Source: Alicyclobacillaceae bacterium I2511 (GTDB taxonomy: Bacteria > Bacillota > Bacilli > Alicyclobacillales > Alicyclobacillaceae). Taken from it: DNA of 64,000 nt. Position 1 is the stretch's first letter; the number at the start of each line of letters is the position of its first letter. Positions 8,552 through 17,370 of this stretch are shown one piece after another. The stretch lies in contig QXHL01000001.1 of the NCBI GenBank assembly GCA_003584005.1, positions 62,001 to 126,000 on the forward strand. The letters run 5' to 3'. A model generated the notes under the pieces. The model did no database searches and was not told where the DNA came from. It saw only the letters and a program-made list of their open reading frames with translations. A program made the position numbers and the translations under genes.

Positions 8552-9427
8552 TTACGCCTCATTCAACAAACGAATCACCGTCGTTGCAATAATCTTACCC
8601 GCTGTCTTAGGAGCTACTAATCCTGGTAAACTTGGTGCCAACACTGCCTTAATACCCCGCCGTTCAGCAAATCGAAAGTCTGTGCCGCCAGGTTTAGAGG
8701 CAATGTCGATAATAACGCAATGACGATCCACTCTTGACAAGACATCCGTTGTCAGTATGAGATGGGGAATCGTATTGAAGATTAGTTCCATACTGCCCAT
8801 ACTATTTTCCAACTGTTGTATATCTAAAGGGCGCAATCCCATGGCCACAATGCGAGCAATATCGGCAGGCTGACGAGCAGCGACAGAGACTTCAGCACCC
8901 ATGTGCGCCAACAACCGCGCGAGTGTCATCCCAGAGCGACCAAATCCTAACACGGCTGTTTTTGCACCGTGAATAGTAATATCCGTATGTTCCATCGCCA
9001 TTGCTACCGCCCCTTCAGCAGTGGGAATGGAATTCAAAATGGCCACCTCATCCAAGTCCATTAATTTAACCAAATGGAGGTCGAAATCGCTGCACCATTG
9101 CTCTAACTTACTGCGGGCAATTCCACTAAACACGTAAGTCCCTGGCCGGAGGGCAGCAAAATGTTCCTTTTGTAAATAGACGGAGTGACTACTAAATTTG
9201 CAGTCTACCCGACCATCGTCATCCATTCCCGCAATCGGTAAAATGACTGCGTCTGCTAAGCCCATCACTTCAAGCGTAAGCGGTTCTAGACGCGTATCCG
9301 GGAAACTACCGTGAAATTGATCAAAACCAATGAGAATCGTCCCCGCGTCAGCATCTGTCACCTCCGCAATTACCTCAATTTGTCTGGCATCTCCGCCTAT
9401 AAACACCAGCTTGCGCCCCGTCAGCAT
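8552..9427 (-). CDS. dpaA: Dipicolinate synthase subunit A
   Basis: The dehydrogenase-like subunit (SpoVFA) of dipicolinate synthase. The 291-residue product has a C-terminal Rossmann domain with GFGRSG at residues 161-166. The N-terminal half, with DDDGRVDCKF and the YVFSGIARSKLEQ stretch, is typical of the family. The ATG at 9427 follows AAAGGGG at 9 bases. It heads the dpaA-dpaB-asd-dapG-dapA operon, which combines spore-specific and general lysine-pathway genes. A sigma-K-like promoter lies 66 bases upstream. The gene is strong evidence that the organism makes endospores. Confidence 0.94.
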   Translation of the reverse strand: MLTGRKLVFIGGDARQIEVIAEVTDADAGTILIGFDQFHGSFPDTRLEPLTLEVMGLADAVILPIAGMDDDGRVDCKFSSHSVYLQKEHFAALRPGTYVFSGIARSKLEQWCSDFDLHLVKLMDLDEVAILNSIPTAEGAVAMAMEHTDITIHGAKTAVLGFGRSGMTLARLLAHMGAEVSVAARQPADIARIVAMGLRPLDIQQLENSMGSMELIFNTIPHLILTTDVLSRVDRHCVIIDIASKPGGTDFRFAERRGIKAVLAPSLPGLVAPKTAGKIIATTVIRLLNEA

Positions 9428-9492
9428 CGTATCGGTCCCCTTTCCTGAGCAATCAGAGGAATTCCTGCCAGTAAAACTACCTCTTTGTGGTC

Positions 9493-9520
9493 TAACCTAT
9501 GCCTTGCCCAGCCGATGGGT
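9493..9520 (-). promoter_or_regulatory. Sigma-K-like (late mother cell) promoter of dpaA
   Basis: On the minus strand ACC (9518-9520), a 16-base spacer and CATAGGTTA (9493-9501) match the sigma-K pattern AC, 16-17 bases, CATA-NNN-TA. B. subtilis spoVFA is sigma-K dependent, so the position is as expected. A vegetative promoter for asd-dapG-dapA was not found here and may lie inside the operon. Confidence 0.6.
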
Positions 9521-9650
9521 GATGACACCCAAAGGGTTTTAAATACAAAACGCCCCCGGACAGTAATAAAATCCAGGGAACGCTTAAATCCATTCATATT
9601 GTTTTTTGTCTACAAGTTCACTGCTCTTACTTTAAGAGGTTGTCCGGACT

Positions 9651-10118
9651 TTAATTTTTCCCTGTCGAACCAAACCCTCCCACACCACGCGCTGTTGCGA
9701 AAAGTTGCGTTACCGATAGCCAACGGGCTGTATACACAGGCAAAAAAACGATTTGTGCAATCCGGTCTTGTGGATGGATGGAATAAGAAGCCGTCGCGAA
9801 GTTCATGAGCAATACCTGGATCTCTCCCGTGTAATCCGAATCAATCACGCCGACTCCGTTGGGTAGCCCAATTCCATAGTTCCAAGCCAATCCGCTCCGA
9901 GCAAATACCATCCCCACCACGCCAGGTGGCATCTGCACCGCAATTCCGGTAGGAACGCGCACCCGTTCTCCTGGAGCCAGCTCAATGGGCTCGTACACGC
10001 AGGCGCGCAGGTCTACACCAGCACTCCCCTCGGTGGCATACTCTGGAGGATAGGAAGCCCCCACACACAAGGCGGAAAGAGTCATAATTTTTACGTCAAT
10101 ATGAGCCTCCACTAGCAT
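9651..10118 (-). CDS. dut: dUTP diphosphatase (trimeric type)
   Basis: Hydrolyses dUTP to dUMP and keeps uracil out of DNA. The 155-residue protein carries all five dUTPase motifs: AGVDLRA (33-39), RSGL (74-77), GVIDSDYTGE (90-99), PQDRIAQIV (117-124) and the C-terminal GGFGSTGKN (147-155). The start is uncertain: ATG at 10118 touches a GGAGG, while GTG at 10112 has the same GGAGG at 7 bases and is the better spaced. In B. subtilis ymxH occupies this place between the M16 peptidase and spoVFA. Confidence 0.94.
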   Translation of the reverse strand: MLVEAHIDVKIMTLSALCVGASYPPEYATEGSAGVDLRACVYEPIELAPGERVRVPTGIAVQMPPGVVGMVFARSGLAWNYGIGLPNGVGVIDSDYTGEIQVLLMNFATASYSIHPQDRIAQIVFLPVYTARWLSVTQLFATARGVGGFGSTGKN

Positions 10119-10300
10119 TCCTCCATTGCATTTTTCTCAGGGGTTGTCCACAGCAACCATCATCGGACAACTTTCACCGGACAGCCATCCCCAGGAATGA
10201 ACTCGTTCAACTAAAGAAGAAAATTACCAATAGATAGAATTCGCTACTTTTATGTATCAAGGAATCAGTATCCCCCACTGCACAGCTCAGACATGCACCC

Positions 10301-11545
10301 TTAGGCCTCAAGATGCAAATTTGCCACCGGACCTACTGCTGCCAACGCCATGGGATGCGCTAAAATTTCAGCCGCTATAGCTTTCACGTCTTGCACCTGA
10401 ACTTGTTCAATGCCTTGAATGCTTTCATCCAAGGGAACCTCACGACCCAGCATTAATTCGTTTTTCCCCAGCCGGCTCATGCGACTACTGGTACTCTCCA
10501 GACTCAGCATCATGGAACCTTTCACTTGCTCCTTACCCTTACGAATTTCCGATTCGGTCAGCCCATTGCCTGCCACATCTTGACAGATACCTCGTATCAA
10601 AGTCAAGGTATCCATGACATGCTCAGGTGAGGTGGCCGCATACACCCCAAACATGCCGCAATCTCGATAAGATGAGTGAAACGAAAAAACGGAATACGCC
10701 ATTCCCCGCTCTTCACGAATTTCTTGAAATAACCTTGAACTGGACGAACTCCCCAAGGCATTGTTGAGCAGCACCAGTGCATACAAACGGCTGTCTCCAA
10801 CTGCAAGACCCGGAGTTGATAAACACAAGTGAACCTGTTCTGTTTCCTTTATTTTAACGCTGGATCCGACAATAAATTTAGGTGCTACTACCTGTGAATC
10901 TGCAAATTTCGCGGAAAACGTTTTGCCGCCAAACTGTTCTTCCAATTTTTCCAAGGCCAGTGCTGCAGAAAAGTTGCCCGCAATTGAAATTACAACGTTC
11001 TGTGGAACATACCGTTGCTTCACGTAGGCCCCCAAATCATACCGTGAAAAGGAACGTAGATTCTCTTCCAATCCCAAAATTGTGTACCCTAAAGGATGCG
11101 AGCCATAGACCTGGGAAGCCAAAACATCCATCACCAGTTCATCTGGCGTGTCCTCATACATTCGAATTTCCTCAATGACCACGTTCTTTTCCTTTTCAAT
11201 TTCCTCAGCCGCAAAGGTAGAGCGTAAAAGCATTTCCGCCAAGGTATCTGCTGCAATGGCAAAGTGTTGGTCTAATACCTTCGCGTAGAAACAGGTATAT
11301 TCTTTGGAAGTAAAGGCGTTTACCTGACCCCCAATGCCATCAAAAACCTCTGCTAATTCACGAGCAGAATACCGCTGGGTCCCCTTAAATAACATGTGTT
11401 CCAAAAAATGACTGATACCATTGTTACGAACTTCCTCATTTCTTGAGCCGGTGAACACCCAAATACCAATGCTGACCGACCGCACTGCGGATATTTCCTC
11501 TCCTACCACACGTACCCCGTTGGTCAGTGTCTTCCGATAGCTCAT
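10301..11545 (-). CDS. mlpA: M16 family zinc peptidase (MlpA/YmxG type)
   Basis: A processing-peptidase-like protein of 414 residues. The inverted zinc motif HFLEH lies at residues 46-50, and the distal glutamate lies in the IEEIRMYED segment near 125-126, so the active site is complete. In B. subtilis the homologue (mlpA/ymxG) lies between ylxY and the spoVF genes and has been reported to affect extracellular protease expression. It lacks a signal peptide, consistent with a cytoplasmic enzyme. The ATG at 11545 follows GAGGAGGTTGCG. The C-terminal half is the catalytically inactive M16 repeat, as usual. Confidence 0.92.
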   Translation of the reverse strand: MSYRKTLTNGVRVVGEEISAVRSVSIGIWVFTGSRNEEVRNNGISHFLEHMLFKGTQRYSARELAEVFDGIGGQVNAFTSKEYTCFYAKVLDQHFAIAADTLAEMLLRSTFAAEEIEKEKNVVIEEIRMYEDTPDELVMDVLASQVYGSHPLGYTILGLEENLRSFSRYDLGAYVKQRYVPQNVVISIAGNFSAALALEKLEEQFGGKTFSAKFADSQVVAPKFIVGSSVKIKETEQVHLCLSTPGLAVGDSRLYALVLLNNALGSSSSSRLFQEIREERGMAYSVFSFHSSYRDCGMFGVYAATSPEHVMDTLTLIRGICQDVAGNGLTESEIRKGKEQVKGSMMLSLESTSSRMSRLGKNELMLGREVPLDESIQGIEQVQVQDVKAIAAEILAHPMALAAVGPVANLHLEA

Positions 11546-11641
11546 CGCAACCTCCTCAACCGGTTTTGGGCTTATTCCCCTAAGTCCCGATTGTTTCCGC
11601 CTCCCAAGGCCAAAGTTTCAAGTGTAACTTACTATAACAAA

Positions 11642-12628
11642 TCAAGATAAGGCACTCAAGCGCTCAGGTGGGGCCACAGCTCTCTGTTCTAGCACGACCT
11701 GTGTGATCGTTTTTAAATGATACCCCTTGTCTTGCAATGTGCGAATTATCCCTGGCAAGGCCTGAACCGTGGATGCTGTGGGATGCAATAAAATAAATGC
11801 CCCTGGATGAACCTGTTTTTCAATTCGCTGCATTATTTGTTCAGCAGGGGGATGGCGCCAATCGATACTGTCCACAGACCACAAAATCGTATACATCCCT
11901 GCTGACGTCGCCTGTCGCACGGTTCTCCCATCAAAGGAACCTGCTGGGGGTGCTAATAAAATAGGGTTGACACCGGACACACGCAAAATGACCTGATTGG
12001 TGTCCACAATTTGTTTTCGTAACTGTCCGTCTTGCAACCGACGAAAGTCGGGATGACCACTGCCATGACTGCCGATGGCATGACCCGATTGAGCTATATC
12101 TTTAACCAAATTCGGGTATTTCTCTACCCACCTCCCATCCACAAAAAAGGTTGCTTTGACCCCAGTTTGACGCAAAATACGTAAAATGTCTGGTATATAG
12201 GCTTCACCCCAAGACACGTTAAACATTAACGAGGCTGACCGCTCCGCATCCGGACCGCGATATATGGGTTCTCGAGGTAGTTTTGACAAGGATACAGTCG
12301 GTGAAATTTTGTCCCAAACTAAATGTATTGCCCCATCTTGGGCTTGCGCCGTGGCCTGTTGACTTAGCGGTGCATTGAGTTGCCACCCGTTAAGTCCGGG
12401 AATTGCTCGCCAAACTCGGTCTACTCTGGCATTCAATGCAGGTAAGGCCAAATGTTTGCCCAAGTGTTCCCACTGAATTTGCTGCTTTATGGGGTTGGCT
12501 GCCCAAACATTTCCACCTGTTTGCTGGCAAGGTACTGGCCAAACAGACATCCCTGCCAAAGCCAGTCCTGTTCCAACTCCAAACTTCAGTATTGCAAATC
12601 GTAATTTCCTAAACCCTGCTAATGTCAT
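11642..12628 (-). CDS. ylxY: YlxY-type polysaccharide deacetylase homologue, secreted
   Basis: 328 residues from ATG 12628, which has AAGGGGGGA 6 bases before it. Residues 9-36 form a signal peptide or membrane anchor (basic start, hydrophobic FGVGTGLALAG core). A NodB-type domain follows from about residue 132. The usual first motif TFDDGP is replaced by FNVSWG (136-141), so both metal/base aspartates are missing. The zinc histidines H188 and H192 in GSHGSGHPDF and the late ILLHPT motif remain. Loss of the aspartates is my reading by eye and suggests altered or absent deacetylase activity. The position between pnp and mlpA matches B. subtilis ylxY. A role at the cell surface or in sporulation is inference. 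Confidence 0.85.
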   Translation of the reverse strand: MTLAGFRKLRFAILKFGVGTGLALAGMSVWPVPCQQTGGNVWAANPIKQQIQWEHLGKHLALPALNARVDRVWRAIPGLNGWQLNAPLSQQATAQAQDGAIHLVWDKISPTVSLSKLPREPIYRGPDAERSASLMFNVSWGEAYIPDILRILRQTGVKATFFVDGRWVEKYPNLVKDIAQSGHAIGSHGSGHPDFRRLQDGQLRKQIVDTNQVILRVSGVNPILLAPPAGSFDGRTVRQATSAGMYTILWSVDSIDWRHPPAEQIMQRIEKQVHPGAFILLHPTASTVQALPGIIRTLQDKGYHLKTITQVVLEQRAVAPPERLSALS

Positions 12629-12825
12629 AAAAAATCCCCCCTTAGTCATCAGGAAGGATTCCTCGTGTCTGCCATCCCCATACCCGTCAGGTCCCCCATG
12701 TCCTCAAAATACTTACACAGGACGGGGAACCGGGTTACGTTGGGAAAGCCCCTTTTTCCCATTGCATCGTGCAGCTTCCAAAGTCAACCGTTAAAACAAC
12801 CTTGATTTCGTTTGATAGCTGCAAT

Positions 12826-14910
12826 CTATGCCCGTTGTGTCTTCAATACCTCTTTCCGTGATAGATTGATGCGTCCCTGGTTGTCAATTTCAGTGACCTT
12901 CACAGAGATTTCATCTCCCACGTTGCAAATATCCTCCACTTTATTTACACGGTTAATGTCCAATTGTGAAACGTGAACCAGCCCTTCTTTTCCTGGCATC
13001 ACTTCCACAAATGCTCCGTATTTTTCTACACGAGTCACTTTCCCCACGTAGATTTTACCCACTTCTACATCGCGCGTAATATTGAGAATTTGCTCTTTAG
13101 CACGGTATGCAGCTTGAGCATCTGTTCCGGAAATGAACACTCGGCCATCCTGTTCAATATCAATTTTAACTCCTGTTTCTTCAATAATTTTGTTAATTAC
13201 GCGACCTCCGGGTCCAATAACTTCGCGAATTTTGTCAGGTGCAATCGTCAACGCAATAACTCGTGGCGCATAACTGGACAACTCCTGCCGGGGTTGTTGA
13301 ATGGCTGTGGACATTTTATCAAGAATGAACACCCGCCCATCGTAGGCCTGGCGCAAGGCCCGTTCCAAGATGCCACGGTCAATACCGGAAATCTTGATGT
13401 CCATCTGCAGTGCGGTGATTCCCTTGGCGGTCCCTGCCACCTTAAAATCCATATCCCCAAGGTGGTCTTCCAAACCTTGAATATCTGTCAAGATTGCCAC
13501 CTTGTCCCCTTCCTTCACCAACCCCATGGCAATCCCAGCCACAGGTGCCTTAATAGGGACCCCGGCATCCATTAAAGCCATCGTGCTACCACAGATGCTC
13601 GCCTGGGAAGAAGAACCATTTGACTCTAGAACTTCAGAAACCACTCGAATCGCATAAGGAAATTCTTCTGGAGATGGGATGACTGGATCTAACGCACGCT
13701 CTCCAAGTGCACCATGGCCAATATCACGCCGACTGGGGGCCCGTAACTGTCTGGCTTCCCCCACACTGAAAGGTGGAAAGTTATAGTGATGCATATATCT
13801 GTTAGACTCTTCCAACCCCAAACCATCAAGAATTTGTTCGTCCCCCAGTGCACCCAAGGTGCACACCGACAACGCTTGCGTTTGCCCCCGCGTAAACAGT
13901 CCAGACCCGTGCGCCCTAGGCAACAAACCGACTTCACAATCAATTTTCCGGATCTCCTGCAATTTCCGTCCGTCAGGACGTATCCCATCTTCCAAAATGG
14001 CTTTGCGTACCTGTTCTTTTAAAATATCATGAATCACTTCACCAATCGCTTGGAACTGTTCTGGAAATGATTCTGAAAAATGCAACTGGATTTCCTCATC
14101 CACCGACTCCATGGCCGCTTCCCGAGCTAACTTGTCAGGGTTTCTCACAGCCTTGGCAATCATTTCTGTGCCATAGTTGCGAACCTCTGCAACCAATCCA
14201 GAATCCGTCCCCTGTAACACAACCGGTTGCTTTTTCACATCGATTTTAGCAGCAAAGTTTTCAATTTCAGCTATGATTTGACGAATCGCCGCGTGGCCAA
14301 ATAAAATGGACTCCAACATCTTTTCCTCTGAAATTTCATGGGCTCCCGCTTCCACCATGACGATGGCCTCTTTCGAACCGGCTACCGTAAGATGAAGTTC
14401 ACTTTTGGAGAGCTGTGCTGCGGTGGGATTGAGAACCAACTCTCCGTTGACTAGACCCACAATCACGCCAGCAATTGGGCCCGCAAATGGTACCTCAGAA
14501 ATGGTCAGGGCTGCCGAGGTGCCAATCATTGCGGCCAACTCTGGTGCACAGTCCTGGTCCACAGACATGACAATATCCACTACTTGAAGGTCATTGCGAT
14601 AGCCCTCTGGAAACAGTGGACGGATGGGCCGATCAATGAGGCGAGATGCCAAAATTGCCTTTTCACTGGGTCTTCCTTCCCGTTTAATAAAACCTCCGGG
14701 GATTTTACCCACTGCGTAAAACCGTTCCTCATAATTGACCGTGAGAGGAAAAAAATCCAAGTTTTTTGGTTCCTTAGATGCGGTCACTGTCGCTAAAACC
14801 ACTGTTTCTCCGTAGCGGACGTTTACCGCTGCTGTGGCTTGTTTGGCCAGCTTGCCTGTTTCTAAAATCATGGGCCTACCCGCCACCGTGAATTCATGAC
14901 GCACTTCCAT
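12826..14910 (-). CDS. pnp: Polynucleotide phosphorylase
   Basis: A 3'-5' phosphorolytic exoribonuclease for RNA turnover. The 694-residue protein has two RNase PH cores, the second with [14 protein letters not shown], which carries the catalytic acidic residues. A KH domain with [15 protein letters not shown] and a C-terminal S1 domain with [20 protein letters not shown] follow. Length and order are standard. The ATG at 14910 lies 12 bases after GGAGG, a little long. It follows rpsO, as in many bacteria, and a short hairpin between the two may modulate their ratio. Confidence 0.97.
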   Translation of the reverse strand: MEVRHEFTVAGRPMILETGKLAKQATAAVNVRYGETVVLATVTASKEPKNLDFFPLTVNYEERFYAVGKIPGGFIKREGRPSEKAILASRLIDRPIRPLFPEGYRNDLQVVDIVMSVDQDCAPELAAMIGTSAALTISEVPFAGPIAGVIVGLVNGELVLNPTAAQLSKSELHLTVAGSKEAIVMVEAGAHEISEEKMLESILFGHAAIRQIIAEIENFAAKIDVKKQPVVLQGTDSGLVAEVRNYGTEMIAKAVRNPDKLAREAAMESVDEEIQLHFSESFPEQFQAIGEVIHDILKEQVRKAILEDGIRPDGRKLQEIRKIDCEVGLLPRAHGSGLFTRGQTQALSVCTLGALGDEQILDGLGLEESNRYMHHYNFPPFSVGEARQLRAPSRRDIGHGALGERALDPVIPSPEEFPYAIRVVSEVLESNGSSSQASICGSTMALMDAGVPIKAPVAGIAMGLVKEGDKVAILTDIQGLEDHLGDMDFKVAGTAKGITALQMDIKISGIDRGILERALRQAYDGRVFILDKMSTAIQQPRQELSSYAPRVIALTIAPDKIREVIGPGGRVINKIIEETGVKIDIEQDGRVFISGTDAQAAYRAKEQILNITRDVEVGKIYVGKVTRVEKYGAFVEVMPGKEGLVHVSQLDINRVNKVEDICNVGDEISVKVTEIDNQGRINLSRKEVLKTQRA

Positions 14911-14972
14911 CTCTGAACTTCAACCTCCCTGTAAAACGCTCTTTAGCCTGTCCCTGTGATTCATCTAAAGAA

Positions 14973-14991
14973 AGCGGGCCTACGGCCCGCT
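14973..14991 (-). terminator. Attenuating hairpin between rpsO and pnp
   Basis: AGCGGGCC and GGCCCGCT pair over 8 bp with a 3-base loop, followed on the minus strand by TTCTTTA. The stem is strong but the T-tract is short. It is probably a partial terminator or a processing site setting the rpsO:pnp ratio. Confidence 0.6.
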
Positions 14992-15005
14992 TGCTATACC
15001 CCACG

Positions 15006-15272
15006 CTACCTACGTAACCCTAAAGATTGAATCAAGTCCCGGTAACGATTCACGTCTTTCTTACGAATATAGTTAAGCAGGTTACGACGATGACCAATCA
15101 TTTTGTACAAGCCACGGCGCGAATGATGATCCTTTTTGTGCACCTTAAAATGCTCAGTTAACTGAGTAATCCGCTCAGTCAAAATAGCTACTTGTACCTC
15201 TGGTGAACCCGTATCCGTCTCGTGGATGCGATACTTTTCGACAATTCCTCGTTTCGACTCTTGCGTTAACAA
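15006..15272 (-). CDS. rpsO: 30S ribosomal protein S15
   Basis: A primary 16S-rRNA-binding protein of the 30S platform. The 88-residue product has the family signatures [26 protein letters not shown] and [14 protein letters not shown]. The TTG at 15272 is chosen because AAGGAGG stands 7 bases upstream and it gives the standard S15 length. The frame is open for 39 codons further upstream, but those codons do not belong to the family. The gene has its own promoter and a leader of about 180 bases that can fold into hairpins. Confidence 0.96.
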   Translation of the reverse strand: MLTQESKRGIVEKYRIHETDTGSPEVQVAILTERITQLTEHFKVHKKDHHSRRGLYKMIGHRRNLLNYIRKKDVNRYRDLIQSLGLRR

Positions 15273-15453
15273 AAGAAATCCTCCTTCAGTATCATTTTGG
15301 CCCAGTAAAGCCCGGTTAATTCCGCCGGTCTCTGATGCCGGAAGCCTAATCCCTGAAACGGAGACTGCGTTGGAGGAACGCCCGTCCACGTATCAGTTCT
15401 ATCACTGGTCCACCAAGGGATACTTTCTCCTGTGTGCTTCCCATTACCAGGAC
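15273..15453 (-). promoter_or_regulatory. Structured rpsO leader, possible S15 autoregulatory site
   Basis: Between the predicted start site and the TTG the leader contains at least two inverted repeats: GCGTT/AACGC (15367-15381) and TTCCG/CGGAA (15320-15343). S15 is known to repress its own translation in several bacteria through unrelated leader folds. I cannot assign a specific known fold here. Confidence 0.4.
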
Positions 15454-15459
15454 TTTATC

Positions 15460-15488
15460 ATTATATCGATGACAAAGATAACAATCAA
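15460..15488 (-). promoter_or_regulatory. Sigma-A promoter of rpsO-pnp
   Basis: TTGATT (15483-15488), a 17-base spacer and a perfect TATAAT (15460-15465) on the minus strand, in the spacer after ribF. Confidence 0.75.
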
Positions 15489-15510
15489 TCAATGACCCTT
15501 ACACATCACT

Positions 15511-16464
15511 TTACTTTTTCAATCGTCGGACTGCCTCTACGTCCCTAGCTATTTGTTGTTTTAACTCCGCAACCCCGGAAAACTTTTGTTCCTCACGAAT
15601 ACGAGCCAAAAAAGAAATTTGCAAATCTCGTCCATATAAGTCTCCCGAAAAGTCCAAAAGATGAACTTCTGCTTGCTGTCCGTGTCCTTCAACTGTAGGC
15701 CGTCGTCCCAGATTAAATGCACCCAACCAAACTTGCATATCTCCATTTATACGAACCTCAACCCCATAAACCCCAGCTGCAGGCAGTACATAAGAACCAC
15801 TGTCCGTCAGGTTGGCCGTCGGAAAACCAATCTGTCGGCCCAAAGCACGGCCTGCAATGACCTGCCCCACAATGCTGTAGGGTCGACCCAAGAGAGTGGC
15901 CGCCTCCGCAACCTGACCTTGTGCAAGTAAACTCCGGATCTGTGAACTGCTTACCTTGTTTCCCGCTTTGGCAACCGGTGGTACAATTTGCACAGGAATG
16001 TTAATTTCATCACACAACTGACGTAGGTCCCCCGGCCCCGCCTTACCCCCTCGTCCAAAACTAAAATCCATTCCAACCACCACCTGCACCACGCCCATGC
16101 GAGGCAAGTGTGTGAACACAAACTCTTCCGCAGTAATGTTGGCATATTCCGGTGTGAAATGTACGCGGAACAGGCGTTGAACCCCCATTTGTTGTAACAC
16201 CCTGGTTTGTTCCAAGGGCGGTGTGAGCATGCGTTCATACCCTGGTTTTTGCAGCAGTGTCCACATGGGATGTGGCCAAAAAGTCATCACGGACAGCTGC
16301 ACAGGTTCTCCAGACGGGGTCTTGGACTCGCACTGCCGCACACCTGCCAAAGCCGCCCTCAATATTGCTTGATGCCCTAAATGGAGCCCGTCAAATTTGC
16401 CAATCGCCAACACCACTGGTTGCCGACTAACAGGGGGCATTCCCTTGATATCAATAACTTCCAA
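15511..16464 (-). CDS. ribF: Bifunctional riboflavin kinase/FAD synthetase
   Basis: Makes FMN and FAD from riboflavin. The 317-residue protein has the N-terminal nucleotidyltransferase loop KFDGLHLGHQ near residue 23. The C-terminal riboflavin kinase domain has GRALGRQIGFPTANL and a VHLLDFSGDLYGRDL strand. The TTG at 16464 is preceded by GGGGGAG, within the end of truB. It is part of the translation block only by position, as in B. subtilis (ribC). The length is typical. Confidence 0.95.
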   Translation of the reverse strand: MEVIDIKGMPPVSRQPVVLAIGKFDGLHLGHQAILRAALAGVRQCESKTPSGEPVQLSVMTFWPHPMWTLLQKPGYERMLTPPLEQTRVLQQMGVQRLFRVHFTPEYANITAEEFVFTHLPRMGVVQVVVGMDFSFGRGGKAGPGDLRQLCDEINIPVQIVPPVAKAGNKVSSSQIRSLLAQGQVAEAATLLGRPYSIVGQVIAGRALGRQIGFPTANLTDSGSYVLPAAGVYGVEVRINGDMQVWLGAFNLGRRPTVEGHGQQAEVHLLDFSGDLYGRDLQISFLARIREEQKFSGVAELKQQIARDVEAVRRLKK

Positions 16465-16467
16465 TGG

Positions 16468-17367
16468 TCATTGCTCCCCCTTTCCAAAAACCTTATGTGG
16501 CTGCAACCAACAATTTTTGTCCTTTGTCCATTGCGGCCACACAATTGCCACTAATTCATCCTCGCAGACTGCGGCCACAGGTCCGTTCTGTAGTTCCAGA
16601 TTGCCTGGCACACGTTGCCCCAATCGCAAGCAGGACGCGTCAGATGAAGAAATTTCCACCCATGCTAGTTCACGTAATCCTTCCAAAGCAGAGAGAATAT
16701 AGTGTTCTGGCCGTGAATCCGCCAAAAATTCGGCCAAAGTTACGGATTCATCGATAGAAAATAGGCCCGATTGCAATCGCCGTAAAGACTTTAAGTGTGC
16801 AGGCAAACCAAGAACTGTGCCCCAGTCTCGACACAAGGATCGTACGTATGTACCCTTGGAACAATGGACAGAAAACTTTGCCGTTGCTAAAGAACCCGCC
16901 TCAAATGTGGATACCTTCAGTTCATAGATTTCGATTTTTTTGTGCGGTAACTCTACCACAGATCCGGCCCGAGCCCACTCATAGGCTCGTCGGCCCTCAA
17001 TATGCACCGCTGAATAAGCGGGAACCTGCTGCCACTGCACACCCATAAACGACCGAGCCGCACTGACAACCAGGTCCGTCGTGAGAAAACCAGCATCTTT
17101 GACAGCTACAACATTTCCTACCGCATCCTCTGTGTCAGTAGCTTGGCCAAAACAAACCTCTCCTTCATAAACCTTATCCGCTGCCGTCAGGTATTCAAGC
17201 AACCGAGTGGATTCACCCACACCCATCACTAAAACCCCTGTGGCCGCAGGGTCAAGGGTCCCGGCATGGCCAACTTTGCGCGTCCCTAATTTTTTTCTAA
17301 TCCGCATCACAATATCGTGTGACGTAAGTCCGAGTGGCTTATCTACCACAAGAATTCCTGAAGTCAA
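16468..17367 (-). CDS. truB: tRNA pseudouridine-55 synthase
   Basis: Makes pseudouridine 55 in the tRNA T-loop. 299 residues; the motif GHAGTLDP places the catalytic Asp39. The KVYEGEV and GTYVRSLCRDWG segments are typical. The C-terminal PUA-like tail (VPGNLELQNGPVAAVCED) is present. The TTG start at 17367 uses GGAGG located at the end of nrnA, so translation of the two genes is likely coupled. Confidence 0.95.
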   Translation of the reverse strand: MTSGILVVDKPLGLTSHDIVMRIRKKLGTRKVGHAGTLDPAATGVLVMGVGESTRLLEYLTAADKVYEGEVCFGQATDTEDAVGNVVAVKDAGFLTTDLVVSAARSFMGVQWQQVPAYSAVHIEGRRAYEWARAGSVVELPHKKIEIYELKVSTFEAGSLATAKFSVHCSKGTYVRSLCRDWGTVLGLPAHLKSLRRLQSGLFSIDESVTLAEFLADSRPEHYILSALEGLRELAWVEISSSDASCLRLGQRVPGNLELQNGPVAAVCEDELVAIVWPQWTKDKNCWLQPHKVFGKGEQ

Positions 17368-17370
17368 GAT

